This document shows, in pieces, positions 47,271 to 54,586 of a stretch of 64,000 nt of DNA. The DNA lies in NCBI GenBank assembly GCA_035429805.1, contig DAOMFL010000008.1, positions 17,041 through 81,040 of the forward strand, given 5' to 3'. Position 1 is the first letter of the stretch; each line of letters starts with the position of its first letter. The notes under the pieces were generated by a model, which saw only the letters and a program-made list of their open reading frames with translations, made no database searches and was not told where the DNA came from. Source of the DNA: JALORV01 sp035429805. GTDB taxonomy: Bacteria; Pseudomonadota; Gammaproteobacteria; Burkholderiales; Burkholderiaceae_F. Made by a program: the position numbers and the translations under genes.

Positions 47271-47738
47271 ATGACCGGCATCGTCGTCATCGCCCACGCC
47301 CCGCTCGCCAGCGCGCTGGAGAAATGCGTCGAGCACGTCTACAGCAGCTGTGAGCCCGGCATGACCAAGGCCAACCTGCGCGTGCTGGACGTGGAACCGG
47401 GCGTCTCGGTCGACGACCTGCTCGCGCGCGCCCAGTCGCTGGTGAAGGAGGTGGACGCGGGCGCGGGCGTGCTGGTACTGACCGACGCTTTCGGCGCCAC
47501 GCCGGGCAACCTCGCGACCCGCCTGAATGATCCGGGAAAGGTGACGGTCGTCGCGGGCGTCAACCTGCCGATGCTGCTACGCGCGGTCTGCTATCGCGGC
47601 GGAGCGCTGGCCGACGTGGCGGCCAAGGCGCTTGCGGGCGGGCAGCAGGGCATGGTGCAGATCGCGACGACCCCGGTGCAGAACCAGGGCTACAAGCCGC
47701 AGGGCCATGATCAGCAGAGACTTCACCATCAGCAATAA
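47271..47738 (+). CDS. PTS system mannose-type EIIA protein
   Basis: A 155-residue phosphocarrier of the mannose-type EIIA fold, which takes phosphate from HPr on a histidine, here His9 in IVVIAHAPLA. Other features are VLVLTDAFGATPGN and NLPMLLRAVCYRG. No EIIB, EIIC or EIID gene is nearby, and in Betaproteobacteria this protein is generally regarded as part of a regulatory phosphorelay. Its Gln/His-rich tail overlaps the HPr gene by 32 bases. Confidence 0.9.
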   Translation: MTGIVVIAHAPLASALEKCVEHVYSSCEPGMTKANLRVLDVEPGVSVDDLLARAQSLVKEVDAGAGVLVLTDAFGATPGNLATRLNDPGKVTVVAGVNLPMLLRAVCYRGGALADVAAKALAGGQQGMVQIATTPVQNQGYKPQGHDQQRLHHQQ

Positions 47739-47973
47739 GCTCGGACTGCATGCGCGTCCCTCGGCACAGATCACCCAGGCAGCCAGCCGGCACGCTTCCG
47801 AGGTTTGGATTTCGAAGGCAGGCCGGCGCGTGAACGCTAAGTCGATCATGGGCGTGATGATGCTGGCGGCCGGCCAGGGCAGCGTCCTCACCGTCGAAGC
47901 CGAAGGTCCTGACGAGGAGGAGGCTGTAGTGGCGATCGGCCAGCTGATCACTTCGGGCTTCGGCGAGGTCTAG
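47707..47973 (+). CDS. ptsH: Phosphocarrier protein HPr
   Basis: An 88-residue HPr with the phosphorylation site His15 in GLHARPSAQ. It also has the regulatory-type Ser46 in NAKSIMGVMML, which HPr kinase modifies in many Betaproteobacteria. It passes phosphate from enzyme I to EIIA. The ATG lies inside the end of the EIIA gene, and enzyme I starts four bases after its stop, so the three are translated as a unit. Confidence 0.95.
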   Translation: MISRDFTISNKLGLHARPSAQITQAASRHASEVWISKAGRRVNAKSIMGVMMLAAGQGSVLTVEAEGPDEEEAVVAIGQLITSGFGEV

Positions 47974-47976
47974 CCG

Positions 47977-49797
47977 GTGAGCGTCGAAAATGAAGCCCGG
48001 CGTGAAGCATTGACCGGCGTTGGCGTGGCGCGCGGCATCGCGATCGGCCGTGCGCACCTGTTGGCGCCGTCGGAACTCGACGTCCGGCAGGTGAAGATCG
48101 AGCGCCGCGACGTCGTCCATGAGATCGCCCGCCTGACGCGCGCCTTCGCCGCGGTGCAGGACGAGCTCGACCAGCTGCGTGGCGGCATCGCGCCCGACGC
48201 CCCGAGTGAGGTTCGTGCCTTTCTCGACCTGCATCGACTGATCCTCGATGACGCGCTGCTGTCGGAGGCTCCAAGAGACCTGATCCGGACGCGCCTGATC
48301 AACGCCGAGTGGGCGCTGACGATCCAGCTCGAGGAAGTCTGCCGGCAATTCGAGGCGATTGACGACGAGTACCTGCGCGAGCGCTCGGCCGATGTGCGCC
48401 AGGTCGTCGAGCGCGTGCTGAATGCGCTGTCCGAAGGCACGCCGACTCGAGTGGCCCTGCCGAAGAAGCTTGCTCCGGGTGAGCGGCTGGTGCTCGTGGC
48501 GCGGGATCTCGCGCCGGCCGACGTCCTGCACCTGAAGGACCGGGCAGACCTGGACCTGGCGGGATTCGTCACCGAACTCGGCGGGCCGACGTCGCACACC
48601 GCGATCCTGGCGCGCAGTCTGGGGCTGCCGGCGATCGTCGGTGCCGACGGCGCTCGTGAGCGCATCGCGGAGGGCGATGTCGTCGTCATCGATGCCGACG
48701 CCGATGTCGTCGTCGCCAATCCGACCGGCGACGAGCTGCAGGAGTTCAGGAGGCGCCTGCGCGCCGATGCCGAGCACCGCATCGCGCTGCGGCGCCTGAA
48801 GGGCAAGCTCGCGCGTACGCGCGACGGCATTGCGATCGACCTGCTGGCGAACATTGAACTGCCGGAGGATGCGCGCGACGCCCTCGAGGCGGGCGCCGAT
48901 GGCGTCGGGCTATTCCGGTCCGAGTTCCTCTTCATGGACCGTGACGACCTGCCGAGCGAGGACGAACAGTTCGAGGCCTATGCGAAGGTTGCGCGGGCCA
49001 TGAAGGGCAAGCCGGTGGTGATCCGCACCCTCGACATCGGCGCCGACAAGGTCCTGACCGAGGCGGCGCGGGAGAGCCTCGGCATGGGCCGCGGTGCGCC
49101 GCGGCCGGAATCGAATCCGGCGCTGGGCCTGCGTGCGATCCGTTACTGCCTCGCCTACCCGGACCTTTTCCTTACGCAGCTGCGGGCGATCCTGCGCGCT
49201 TCGGAAGTGGGGACCGTGCGCATCCTGATTCCGATGCTGGCGCACGTGCACGAGATCGAACAGGCGACGGCCTTCGTCGCAAAGGCGAAAGAACAGCTGA
49301 AGGAGCGCAAGCTCAAGTTCGACGCGCGCATCCAGATGGGCGGAATGGTCGAGGTTCCGGCCGCCGCGCTGTCGCTGCCGGAGTTCGTGCAGCGTCTCAA
49401 GTTCCTGTCGATCGGTACGAACGATCTGATCCAGTACACGCTGGCGATCGACCGGACCGACAGCACCGTGGCGCATCTATACGACCAGATGCATCCGGCG
49501 GTGCTGCGGCTGATCGCGCAGACCATCCGCACCGGCACCCGGTCGCGCGTGCCGGTCTCGGTCTGCGGCGAGCTCGCGGGCGAGCTCGACATGACCGAAC
49601 TGCTGCTTGGCATGGGACTGCGTCAGTTCTCGATGCATCCGTCGCAGATCTTGCCGGTGAAGGAGCGTCTGTTCGAGCTGTCTTTCCGGGATTCGGGCCG
49701 CTTCGCCGGCCGGGTGCTGCGGATGTCGGACCCGGTCAAGATCCGCGCGCTGCTGCAGCGGGAGATGCAGGCGCCGGCTCCGGCGACGCTGCAGTAG
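47977..49797 (+). CDS. ptsI: Phosphoenolpyruvate-protein phosphotransferase (PTS enzyme I)
   Basis: Enzyme I takes phosphate from phosphoenolpyruvate and passes it to HPr. The 606-residue protein (E. coli 575) has the N-terminal HPr-binding domain, the active His207 in GGPTSHTAILARS, and the PEP-binding barrel. The barrel shows GLFRSEFLFMDRD, RTLDIGADK, NPALGLRAIR and the catalytic cysteine in PVSVCGELAG near the end. It starts at GTG, four bases after ptsH. A hairpin at 49808-49832 ends the unit. Confidence 0.96.
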   Translation: MSVENEARREALTGVGVARGIAIGRAHLLAPSELDVRQVKIERRDVVHEIARLTRAFAAVQDELDQLRGGIAPDAPSEVRAFLDLHRLILDDALLSEAPRDLIRTRLINAEWALTIQLEEVCRQFEAIDDEYLRERSADVRQVVERVLNALSEGTPTRVALPKKLAPGERLVLVARDLAPADVLHLKDRADLDLAGFVTELGGPTSHTAILARSLGLPAIVGADGARERIAEGDVVVIDADADVVVANPTGDELQEFRRRLRADAEHRIALRRLKGKLARTRDGIAIDLLANIELPEDARDALEAGADGVGLFRSEFLFMDRDDLPSEDEQFEAYAKVARAMKGKPVVIRTLDIGADKVLTEAARESLGMGRGAPRPESNPALGLRAIRYCLAYPDLFLTQLRAILRASEVGTVRILIPMLAHVHEIEQATAFVAKAKEQLKERKLKFDARIQMGGMVEVPAAALSLPEFVQRLKFLSIGTNDLIQYTLAIDRTDSTVAHLYDQMHPAVLRLIAQTIRTGTRSRVPVSVCGELAGELDMTELLLGMGLRQFSMHPSQILPVKERLFELSFRDSGRFAGRVLRMSDPVKIRALLQREMQAPAPATLQ

Positions 49798-49807
49798 CCG
49801 CAAATAA

Positions 49808-49832
49808 GAAGGCCCGGCGCTGCCGGGCCTTC
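49808..49832. terminator. Convergent hairpin terminator between ptsI and the SYLF gene
   Basis: GAAGGCCCGGC (49808-49818) pairs perfectly with GCCGGGCCTTC (49822-49832) around GCT. With AA on one side and TT on the other it can serve both converging genes, though T-runs are short. Confidence 0.65.
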
Positions 49833-49858
49833 GTCCATTCACACCGCGACTTCGTGGA

Positions 49859-50419
49859 CTAGTTCAGATCCTTGTCCTTCCAGACTTTGGTGCCGCCGGC
49901 GGCCGCACCTGCTTGCAGTCCGGACTTGGTCAGCTGATAGAACTTGCCGCCAGTGAAGGCGCCGGCACCGGCGGCTACATTCGCCGATCCCTTTGCCCCG
50001 GCACCGGCACCGGCGGAGGCGGAGGCGCCGGCATCCCAGCCTTTGTCGATGAACTGCTGCATGCTGGCGGGGGTGTCGAAGATGAACAGGTAGCGCATAT
50101 CCGAGGCTCCGATCTGCAGCCCGGCGCTGGCCTGTGCCAGTTCCATGAACGTGTTCTTCTTGGTCGCGTTGTCGTGCACCACGCCCTTGCCGCCGGCGCC
50201 GCCGACCAGGAAACTGATGCCAAACGTGGTGAACGTGGCATAGCCGGGGGCTTTCTCGACCTGACCCTTGAGTTTCGGATCTGCCTTGTAGAAGTCGGCC
50301 AATGTGGCCTGTGCCGCCTTCAGCACTTCGTCCTGCTTGGCCTTGTCGGCTGCGCTCGCCGACGACAGGCCGAATGCCATCAGTGCGACGCTCGTCGCAA
50401 GCCATTTCAAGAGTTTCAT
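49859..50419 (-). CDS. YSC84-related exported lipid-binding protein (SYLF domain)
   Basis: A 186-residue exported protein. The signal peptide (1-22, LSSASAAD) is followed by a SYLF/Ysc84 domain, whose eukaryotic members bind phosphoinositides. Conserved text includes APGYATFTTFGISFLVGGAGGKGVV and GLQIGASDMRYLFIF. The stretch DAGASASAGAGAGAKG is Gly/Ala-rich. I chose ATG 50419 because the ribosome site AAAGGA is well placed for it and too close for the ATG nine bases upstream. It is divergent from metX. Bacterial function is unknown. Confidence 0.85.
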   Translation of the reverse strand: MKLLKWLATSVALMAFGLSSASAADKAKQDEVLKAAQATLADFYKADPKLKGQVEKAPGYATFTTFGISFLVGGAGGKGVVHDNATKKNTFMELAQASAGLQIGASDMRYLFIFDTPASMQQFIDKGWDAGASASAGAGAGAKGSANVAAGAGAFTGGKFYQLTKSGLQAGAAAGGTKVWKDKDLN

Positions 50420-50555
50420 CCTGTTCATCCTTTCTTCGCGCCGGACACAAGTCCCGCTCCGGCCCACTGACCGGGCGACGATCCGTTGCAGCAGTGTAGT
50501 CGCGCAGCGATGGCCTGCGTTTGACAGCCCTCAACGGCTTCTCTACCCTCTAATG

Positions 50556-50620
50556 CTTGCGCCGATTTGCCGACTCGCTTGCGGGCGCGCGAGGACAGTC
50601 CTCCGAAATCCGCTAAAGAG
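50556..50620 (+). promoter_or_regulatory. Probable SAM-II riboswitch upstream of metX
   Basis: GCGCC (50559-50563) pairs with GGCGC (50584-50588), enclosing GATTTGCCGA and CGCTTGC, both typical of the SAM-II aptamer loop. Downstream, AAATCCGCTAAAG (50606-50618) matches the conserved AAAU-NN-GCUAAA strand that closes the pseudoknot. Between them is an extra hairpin, GAGGA-CAG-TCCTC (50591-50603), not present in the short standard form. An intrinsic terminator follows 30 bases downstream, before metX. SAM-II elements are known upstream of metX/metA genes, mainly in Alphaproteobacteria. The pseudoknot pairing was not verified by computation. Confidence 0.58.
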
Positions 50621-50650
50621 GTCAAGCAGCCCTGCTGCCCCCGAACCCGA

Positions 50651-50683
50651 ACCCGAGCCGGCGTCCTGCCTCTCGGGTTTTTT
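50651..50683 (+). terminator. Terminator in the metX leader
   Basis: ACCCGAG (50651-50657) pairs with CTCGGGT (50672-50678), followed by six T residues in total, ending 32 bases before the metX start. Together with the SAM-II-like element upstream it forms a likely transcription attenuator that stops metX expression when S-adenosylmethionine is abundant. Confidence 0.75.
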
Positions 50684-50714
50684 GTTGCCGCATGCTGCGA
50701 CTGTCCTGAATACC

Positions 50715-51851
50715 GTGGATGCCCGTTCCGTCGGCGTGGTCACGCCGCAGTCGATGAAATTCGACGCCCCGCTCGAACTCGCGAGCGGCGCGTCGATCGC
50801 CCGCTACGAACTGGCGGTCGAGACCTACGGGCGGCTCAATGCGGACCGCAGCAACGCCGTTCTCGTCTGCCATGCGTTGAACGCCTCGCACCACGTTGCC
50901 GGTGTCCATGCCGATGCGCCCGACAAGGTCGGCTGGTGGGACAACATGGTGGGACCGGGCAAGCCGGTCGATACCGAACAATTTTTCGTCGTCGGCGTCA
51001 ACAATCTCGGCTCGTGCTTTGGCTCGACCGGCCCGATGTCGGTCGATCCCGGCAGCGGCCGTCCGTATGGCGCGAGCTTCCCAGTGGTGACGGTCGAGGA
51101 CTGGGTGCATGCGCAGGCACGGGTCGCCGACCGCCTCGGCATCGACCAGTGGGCTGCCGTCATGGGCGGCTCGCTCGGCGGCATGCAGGCGCTGTCCTGG
51201 GCGATCCAGTATCCGGGCCGCATCCGCCACTGCGTCGCGATCGCCGCCGCGCCGAAGCTGTCGGCGCAGAACATTGCGTTCAACGAAGTCGCGCGCACGG
51301 CGATCCGCTCGGACCCGGACTTTCACGGCGGCGACTACTACGCGCACGGCGTCGTGCCGCGGCGCGGGCTGCGCGTGGCGCGCATGATCGGCCACATCAC
51401 GTATCTCTCGGGCGCCGACATGGCGGCAAAGTTCGGCCGCGCGATGCGGGCGGACGACTACCAGTTTCACTACGACGTCGAGTTCGAGGTCGAAAGCTAC
51501 CTGCGCTACCAGGGTGACAAGTTCTCCGAGTACTTCGACGCCAACACCTACCTGCTGATCACGCGCGCGCTTGACTACTTCGATCCGGCGCGCCGCACCG
51601 GCGGCAATCTCGCCCGGGCGCTTTCGCCGGCCACCGCCAAGTTCCTGCTGGCGAGTTTCAGCACCGACTGGCGCTTCCCGCCGGAACGTTCCCGCGAGAT
51701 CGTCGAGGCGCTGATCGAGAACGAGCTCGACGTGGCGTACGCGGAGATCGACGCACCGCACGGCCACGACGCCTTTCTTCTGGAAGATCCCCGTTATCAC
51801 CGCGTCGTGCGCGCGTACTTCGACAACATCGCGAAGGAGTGCGCACGATGA
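50715..51851 (+). CDS. metX: Homoserine O-acyltransferase MetX
   Basis: MetX acylates homoserine in methionine synthesis. The 378-residue alpha/beta hydrolase fold has HALNASHHVAG, the nucleophile Ser153 in GGSLGGMQAL, and an Asp/His pair in the C-terminal part (STDWRFPPERS, APHGHDAFLLED). Some proteobacterial MetX enzymes use succinyl-CoA instead of acetyl-CoA; sequence inspection does not settle which. The GTG at 50715 is the likely start. The 3' end is duplicated downstream (see the repeat), yet the gene is intact. It is followed by metW. Confidence 0.93.
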   Translation: MDARSVGVVTPQSMKFDAPLELASGASIARYELAVETYGRLNADRSNAVLVCHALNASHHVAGVHADAPDKVGWWDNMVGPGKPVDTEQFFVVGVNNLGSCFGSTGPMSVDPGSGRPYGASFPVVTVEDWVHAQARVADRLGIDQWAAVMGGSLGGMQALSWAIQYPGRIRHCVAIAAAPKLSAQNIAFNEVARTAIRSDPDFHGGDYYAHGVVPRRGLRVARMIGHITYLSGADMAAKFGRAMRADDYQFHYDVEFEVESYLRYQGDKFSEYFDANTYLLITRALDYFDPARRTGGNLARALSPATAKFLLASFSTDWRFPPERSREIVEALIENELDVAYAEIDAPHGHDAFLLEDPRYHRVVRAYFDNIAKECAR

Positions 51852-52010
51852 CGCCCGGCGCGGTGAACCGGCTTCGGCCCCTCCCGTGGGGAGGGGTCGG
51901 GGGAGGGCCGTTCATCAGCCCGCCCCGCGGCCGCGCGCAGCGCCCGGCCCGCTATCACCGCGTCGTGCGCGCGTACTTCGACAACATCGCGAAGGAGTGC
52001 GCACGATGAC
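51790..52010. repeat. 63-bp direct repeat flanking a palindromic insert at the metX/metW junction
   Basis: Bases 51790-51852 (the last 20 codons of metX plus stop) are repeated at 51948-52010 with one mismatch, 158 bp apart. The second copy supplies the ribosome site and ATG of metW. The 95-bp spacer contains a GC-rich palindrome, CCCCTCCC-gtg-GGGAGGGG (51878-51896), and GGTCGGGGGAGGG. This resembles short dispersed repeats in Betaproteobacteria. In each copy the metX stop and a metW-like start overlap as ATGA, showing the ancestral junction. Confidence 0.9.
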
Positions 52011-52590
52011 CCTGCGGGTCGACCTCGCGCAGATCGCCGAGTGGGTGACGCCGCACAGCCGCGTGCTTGACCTCGGCTGTGGTGACGGGTCGCTGCTGGC
52101 ACACCTGCGCGACGACAAGTCGTGCCATGGCTATGGCGTCGAGATCGACGACGACCAGGTCGCGCGCTGCGTCAAGGAAGGCCTCAACGTGGTCCAGCAG
52201 AACCTCGACGCGGGTCTGCGCCTGTTCACCGACGCCATGTTCGACACCGTCGTTCTGTCGCAGACCTTGCAGGCGATGCACAACGTCGAAGGGATCCTGC
52301 GTGAGATGGCGCGCGTCGCTCGACAGGGGATCGTCAGCTTCCCGAACTTCGGCCACTGGCGCCACGCGATGTCCCTGCTGGCCGGGCGGATGCCGGTGAC
52401 GCGGCAGATCCCGTACCAGTGGTACGACACGCCCAACATCCATCTGTGCACGCTGAAGGACTTCGAGGTGCTCGCTGCCCGGGTCGGCCTGGTGATCACC
52501 GGCCGTGCCGTCTTCGCCGACGGTCGCCCGGTTTCGTTTGCGTCCCAACTGAGAGCTACCGTCGCGATCTACCGGTTCGAAGCGAACTGA
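52006..52590 (+). CDS. metW: Methionine biosynthesis protein MetW
   Basis: A 194-residue class I methyltransferase-fold protein that always accompanies metX in Betaproteobacteria. It shows the SAM-binding VLDLGCGDGSLLAHL and the family features QAMHNVEGILREMARVA and FPNFGHWRHAMSLLAGRMPVT. The terminal TPNIHLCTLKDFE is also a family feature. MetW is thought to assist MetX or modulate methionine synthesis; its reaction is not established. The start lies in the second copy of the direct repeat, preceded by GAAGGAG. Confidence 0.93.
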   Translation: MTLRVDLAQIAEWVTPHSRVLDLGCGDGSLLAHLRDDKSCHGYGVEIDDDQVARCVKEGLNVVQQNLDAGLRLFTDAMFDTVVLSQTLQAMHNVEGILREMARVARQGIVSFPNFGHWRHAMSLLAGRMPVTRQIPYQWYDTPNIHLCTLKDFEVLAARVGLVITGRAVFADGRPVSFASQLRATVAIYRFEAN

Positions 52591-52657
52591 CACCCGGTCG
52601 CCAGGACGATCCCGATCATGGCGGGCACGTGCGCCGCGCCGGTAGTGATCTCGATTA

Positions 52658-54070
52658 TCACGACGCTGGGGACGGGGCGCCCGGCTGCGCCACGACGCGA
52701 CCCGCCAGCCAGACCAGCAGCAGCACCGGGATGCCGAGCGCTGCGGTCGAGAAGAAGAAGGCGGAGTAGCCGTGCGCATCGACGAACGCACCGGTGAATC
52801 CGGCGACGAACTTCGGCAGCAGCAGCATTACGGAGGAGAACAACGCGTACTGCGTCGCCGAGTAGGCGATGTTCGTTAGGCTCGACAGGTAGGCGATGAA
52901 GGCCGCCGACGCAATGCCGGCCGAAAGATTGTCGGCGGAGATCACGAAGATGAGCCCAGTGAGGTCATGGCCGCGGCCGGCCAGCCATGCGAAGAGCAGG
53001 TTCGACGCCGCCGAGAGCAGGGCGCCCAGCATCAGGATGCGGTGCACACCGAAGCGCAGCGCAAGCGCGCCGCCGAGGAACGCACCGGCGAGCGTCATCA
53101 CGACGCCGTAGAGCTTGGATACTGCGGCGACCTCGTCCTTCGTGTAGCCCATATCGACGTAGAACGGGTTCGCCATGATGCCCATGACGATGTCGGAAAT
53201 GCGGTAGGTTGCGATCAGCGCGAGCAGCAACAGCGCATGCCAGCGATAGCGACGGATGAAGTCGGCGAAGGGCCCCACCACGGCCGACTGCAGCCACGCG
53301 AGAAGCCGCTCCCATGCCGACCCGTGCAGCGCGTGCGTCTGCGCGATCAGGCTGCGCGTCGCGTCGGCTACCGGTTCAGGCGACAGCAGCACCGCGACCA
53401 CGCCGACGCCCATGCTCGCGGCCATCACGAGATAGGCCGCCGTCCAGGGCCCGGCCTGATAGCCGGCCTCGCCAGCGCTCGCACGAGCCGCGATCCAGAG
53501 CACGCCGGCACCGGCCCAGATCATCGCGATGCGATATCCGGTTTGGTACATCGCTGCCAGCGCACCCTGTTTCTCGACCGTTGCCGATTCGATGCGATAG
53601 GCATCCAGCGCAATGTCCTGGGTGGCGGACGCGAATGCCACGGCCAGCGCCGCAATCGTCAGCGCCCGCAGCCCTTGCTGCGGATCGCCGAAGGCCATCG
53701 CTGTAAGGCCGGCGATGATCCCGACCTGTGCAACCAGCAACCAGGCGCGGCGCCGGCCGAGGGCACGGGTCAGGAGCGGCAGCGGCAGGCGATCGACCAG
53801 CGGCGCCCACGCCCACTTGAAGCCGTAGGCCAGCCCGACCCAGGAGAGGTAGCCGATCGTCGCGCGGTCGACGCCCGCTTCGCGCAGCCGGAACGAGAGC
53901 GTGCCGAGGACCAGCAGCAGGGGCAGGCCGGCGGCGAAGCCGAGGAAGAACATGCGCAGCGCCGCCGGTTCCGCGTACACGCGCATGACGTCGCGCCAGG
54001 AGCGGCGCGGCAGCTTTGACTCGGGGACGGGACCGGCCGCAGGCGACCGTGACACGCTGGGGCTCGTCAT
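52658..54070 (-). CDS. ampG: Muropeptide permease AmpG (MFS)
   Basis: AmpG imports peptidoglycan fragments (GlcNAc-anhydroMurNAc peptides) for recycling. The 470-residue protein has 12-14 membrane helices. The AmpG pattern includes FFLGFAAGLPLLLVLGTLSFRLREAGV, YGFKWAWAPLVDR, FASATQDIALDAYRIE and ADNLSAGIASAAFIAYLSSL. I chose ATG 54070, leaving a 35-residue hydrophilic N-terminus. It converges with metW. Its presence, with the GT51 gene elsewhere in the window, is not evidence of a link. Confidence 0.93.
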   Translation of the reverse strand: MTSPSVSRSPAAGPVPESKLPRRSWRDVMRVYAEPAALRMFFLGFAAGLPLLLVLGTLSFRLREAGVDRATIGYLSWVGLAYGFKWAWAPLVDRLPLPLLTRALGRRRAWLLVAQVGIIAGLTAMAFGDPQQGLRALTIAALAVAFASATQDIALDAYRIESATVEKQGALAAMYQTGYRIAMIWAGAGVLWIAARASAGEAGYQAGPWTAAYLVMAASMGVGVVAVLLSPEPVADATRSLIAQTHALHGSAWERLLAWLQSAVVGPFADFIRRYRWHALLLLALIATYRISDIVMGIMANPFYVDMGYTKDEVAAVSKLYGVVMTLAGAFLGGALALRFGVHRILMLGALLSAASNLLFAWLAGRGHDLTGLIFVISADNLSAGIASAAFIAYLSSLTNIAYSATQYALFSSVMLLLPKFVAGFTGAFVDAHGYSAFFFSTAALGIPVLLLVWLAGRVVAQPGAPSPAS

Positions 54071-54286
54071 CGACGCGCAGTGTAGTGGCGCGACGCGCCC
54101 CACAGCCCCACGCTGGATCGCCGGCTTTACCACGTGCTGAACATCGGAGCCTTCACCCGGCATTTCTGGCAGCCCAAGCGGGATTCGGTGTCTGATACTG
54201 GCGGAAGATCGGTGAACTCCCGTCGCGGCGAACTTCCAGTCAGGGCCGCCCTGTGGTCCGACGAGTCCGCCGCGTCACTTGCATCG

Positions 54287-54586
54287 ATGAGCCCTGCCCG
54301 CAAACCTTCCGAGCCGTTGCGCCGCATTCTCGAGAACGCCGGCCTGCTCATCTTCGCGACGCTCGCTGTGATGTCGTTGGCGCTGGGCCGCTACACCGGG
54401 GCGCTGGTCTGGAGCGGTGCGCTGCTGGTGTTCTTTGCCCACGCCTGGGAGGGACGCTTTCCGTCGCGGATCGCGGCCCCGAGCCAGGACGACGACGGCG
54501 CGCCTGCACGCTCTCGGCGCTTCAACGCACTGCGCTGGATCGGTGTGCTGCTCGCCTTCTCCGGCGCGATTGCACTGGCGCTTTAG
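54287..54586 (+). CDS. Small membrane protein, hypothetical
   Basis: A 99-residue protein with three hydrophobic stretches: residues 17-32 (AGLLIFATLAVMSLAL), 36-51 (GALVWSGALLVFFAH) and 82-99. A basic loop lies between. The ATG at 54287 is the first that gives a conventional N-terminus; longer in-frame starts exist up to 54134. The last four bases overlap the convergent TAXI gene. No family is recognised. Confidence 0.55.
   Translation: MSPARKPSEPLRRILENAGLLIFATLAVMSLALGRYTGALVWSGALLVFFAHAWEGRFPSRIAAPSQDDDGAPARSRRFNALRWIGVLLAFSGAIALAL

Noticed and set aside
47119..47274. 51-codon frame overlapping the gshB stop with ATGA
   Set aside because: Its product is Arg/Pro/Ser-rich with no family pattern, and the region forms a GC-rich hairpin. 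The overlap alone does not support a gene.
51848..51947. First ATGA copy as the start of a separate small gene after metX
   Set aside because: The frame from ATG 51848 has no recognisable product and exists only because the metX/metW junction was duplicated.
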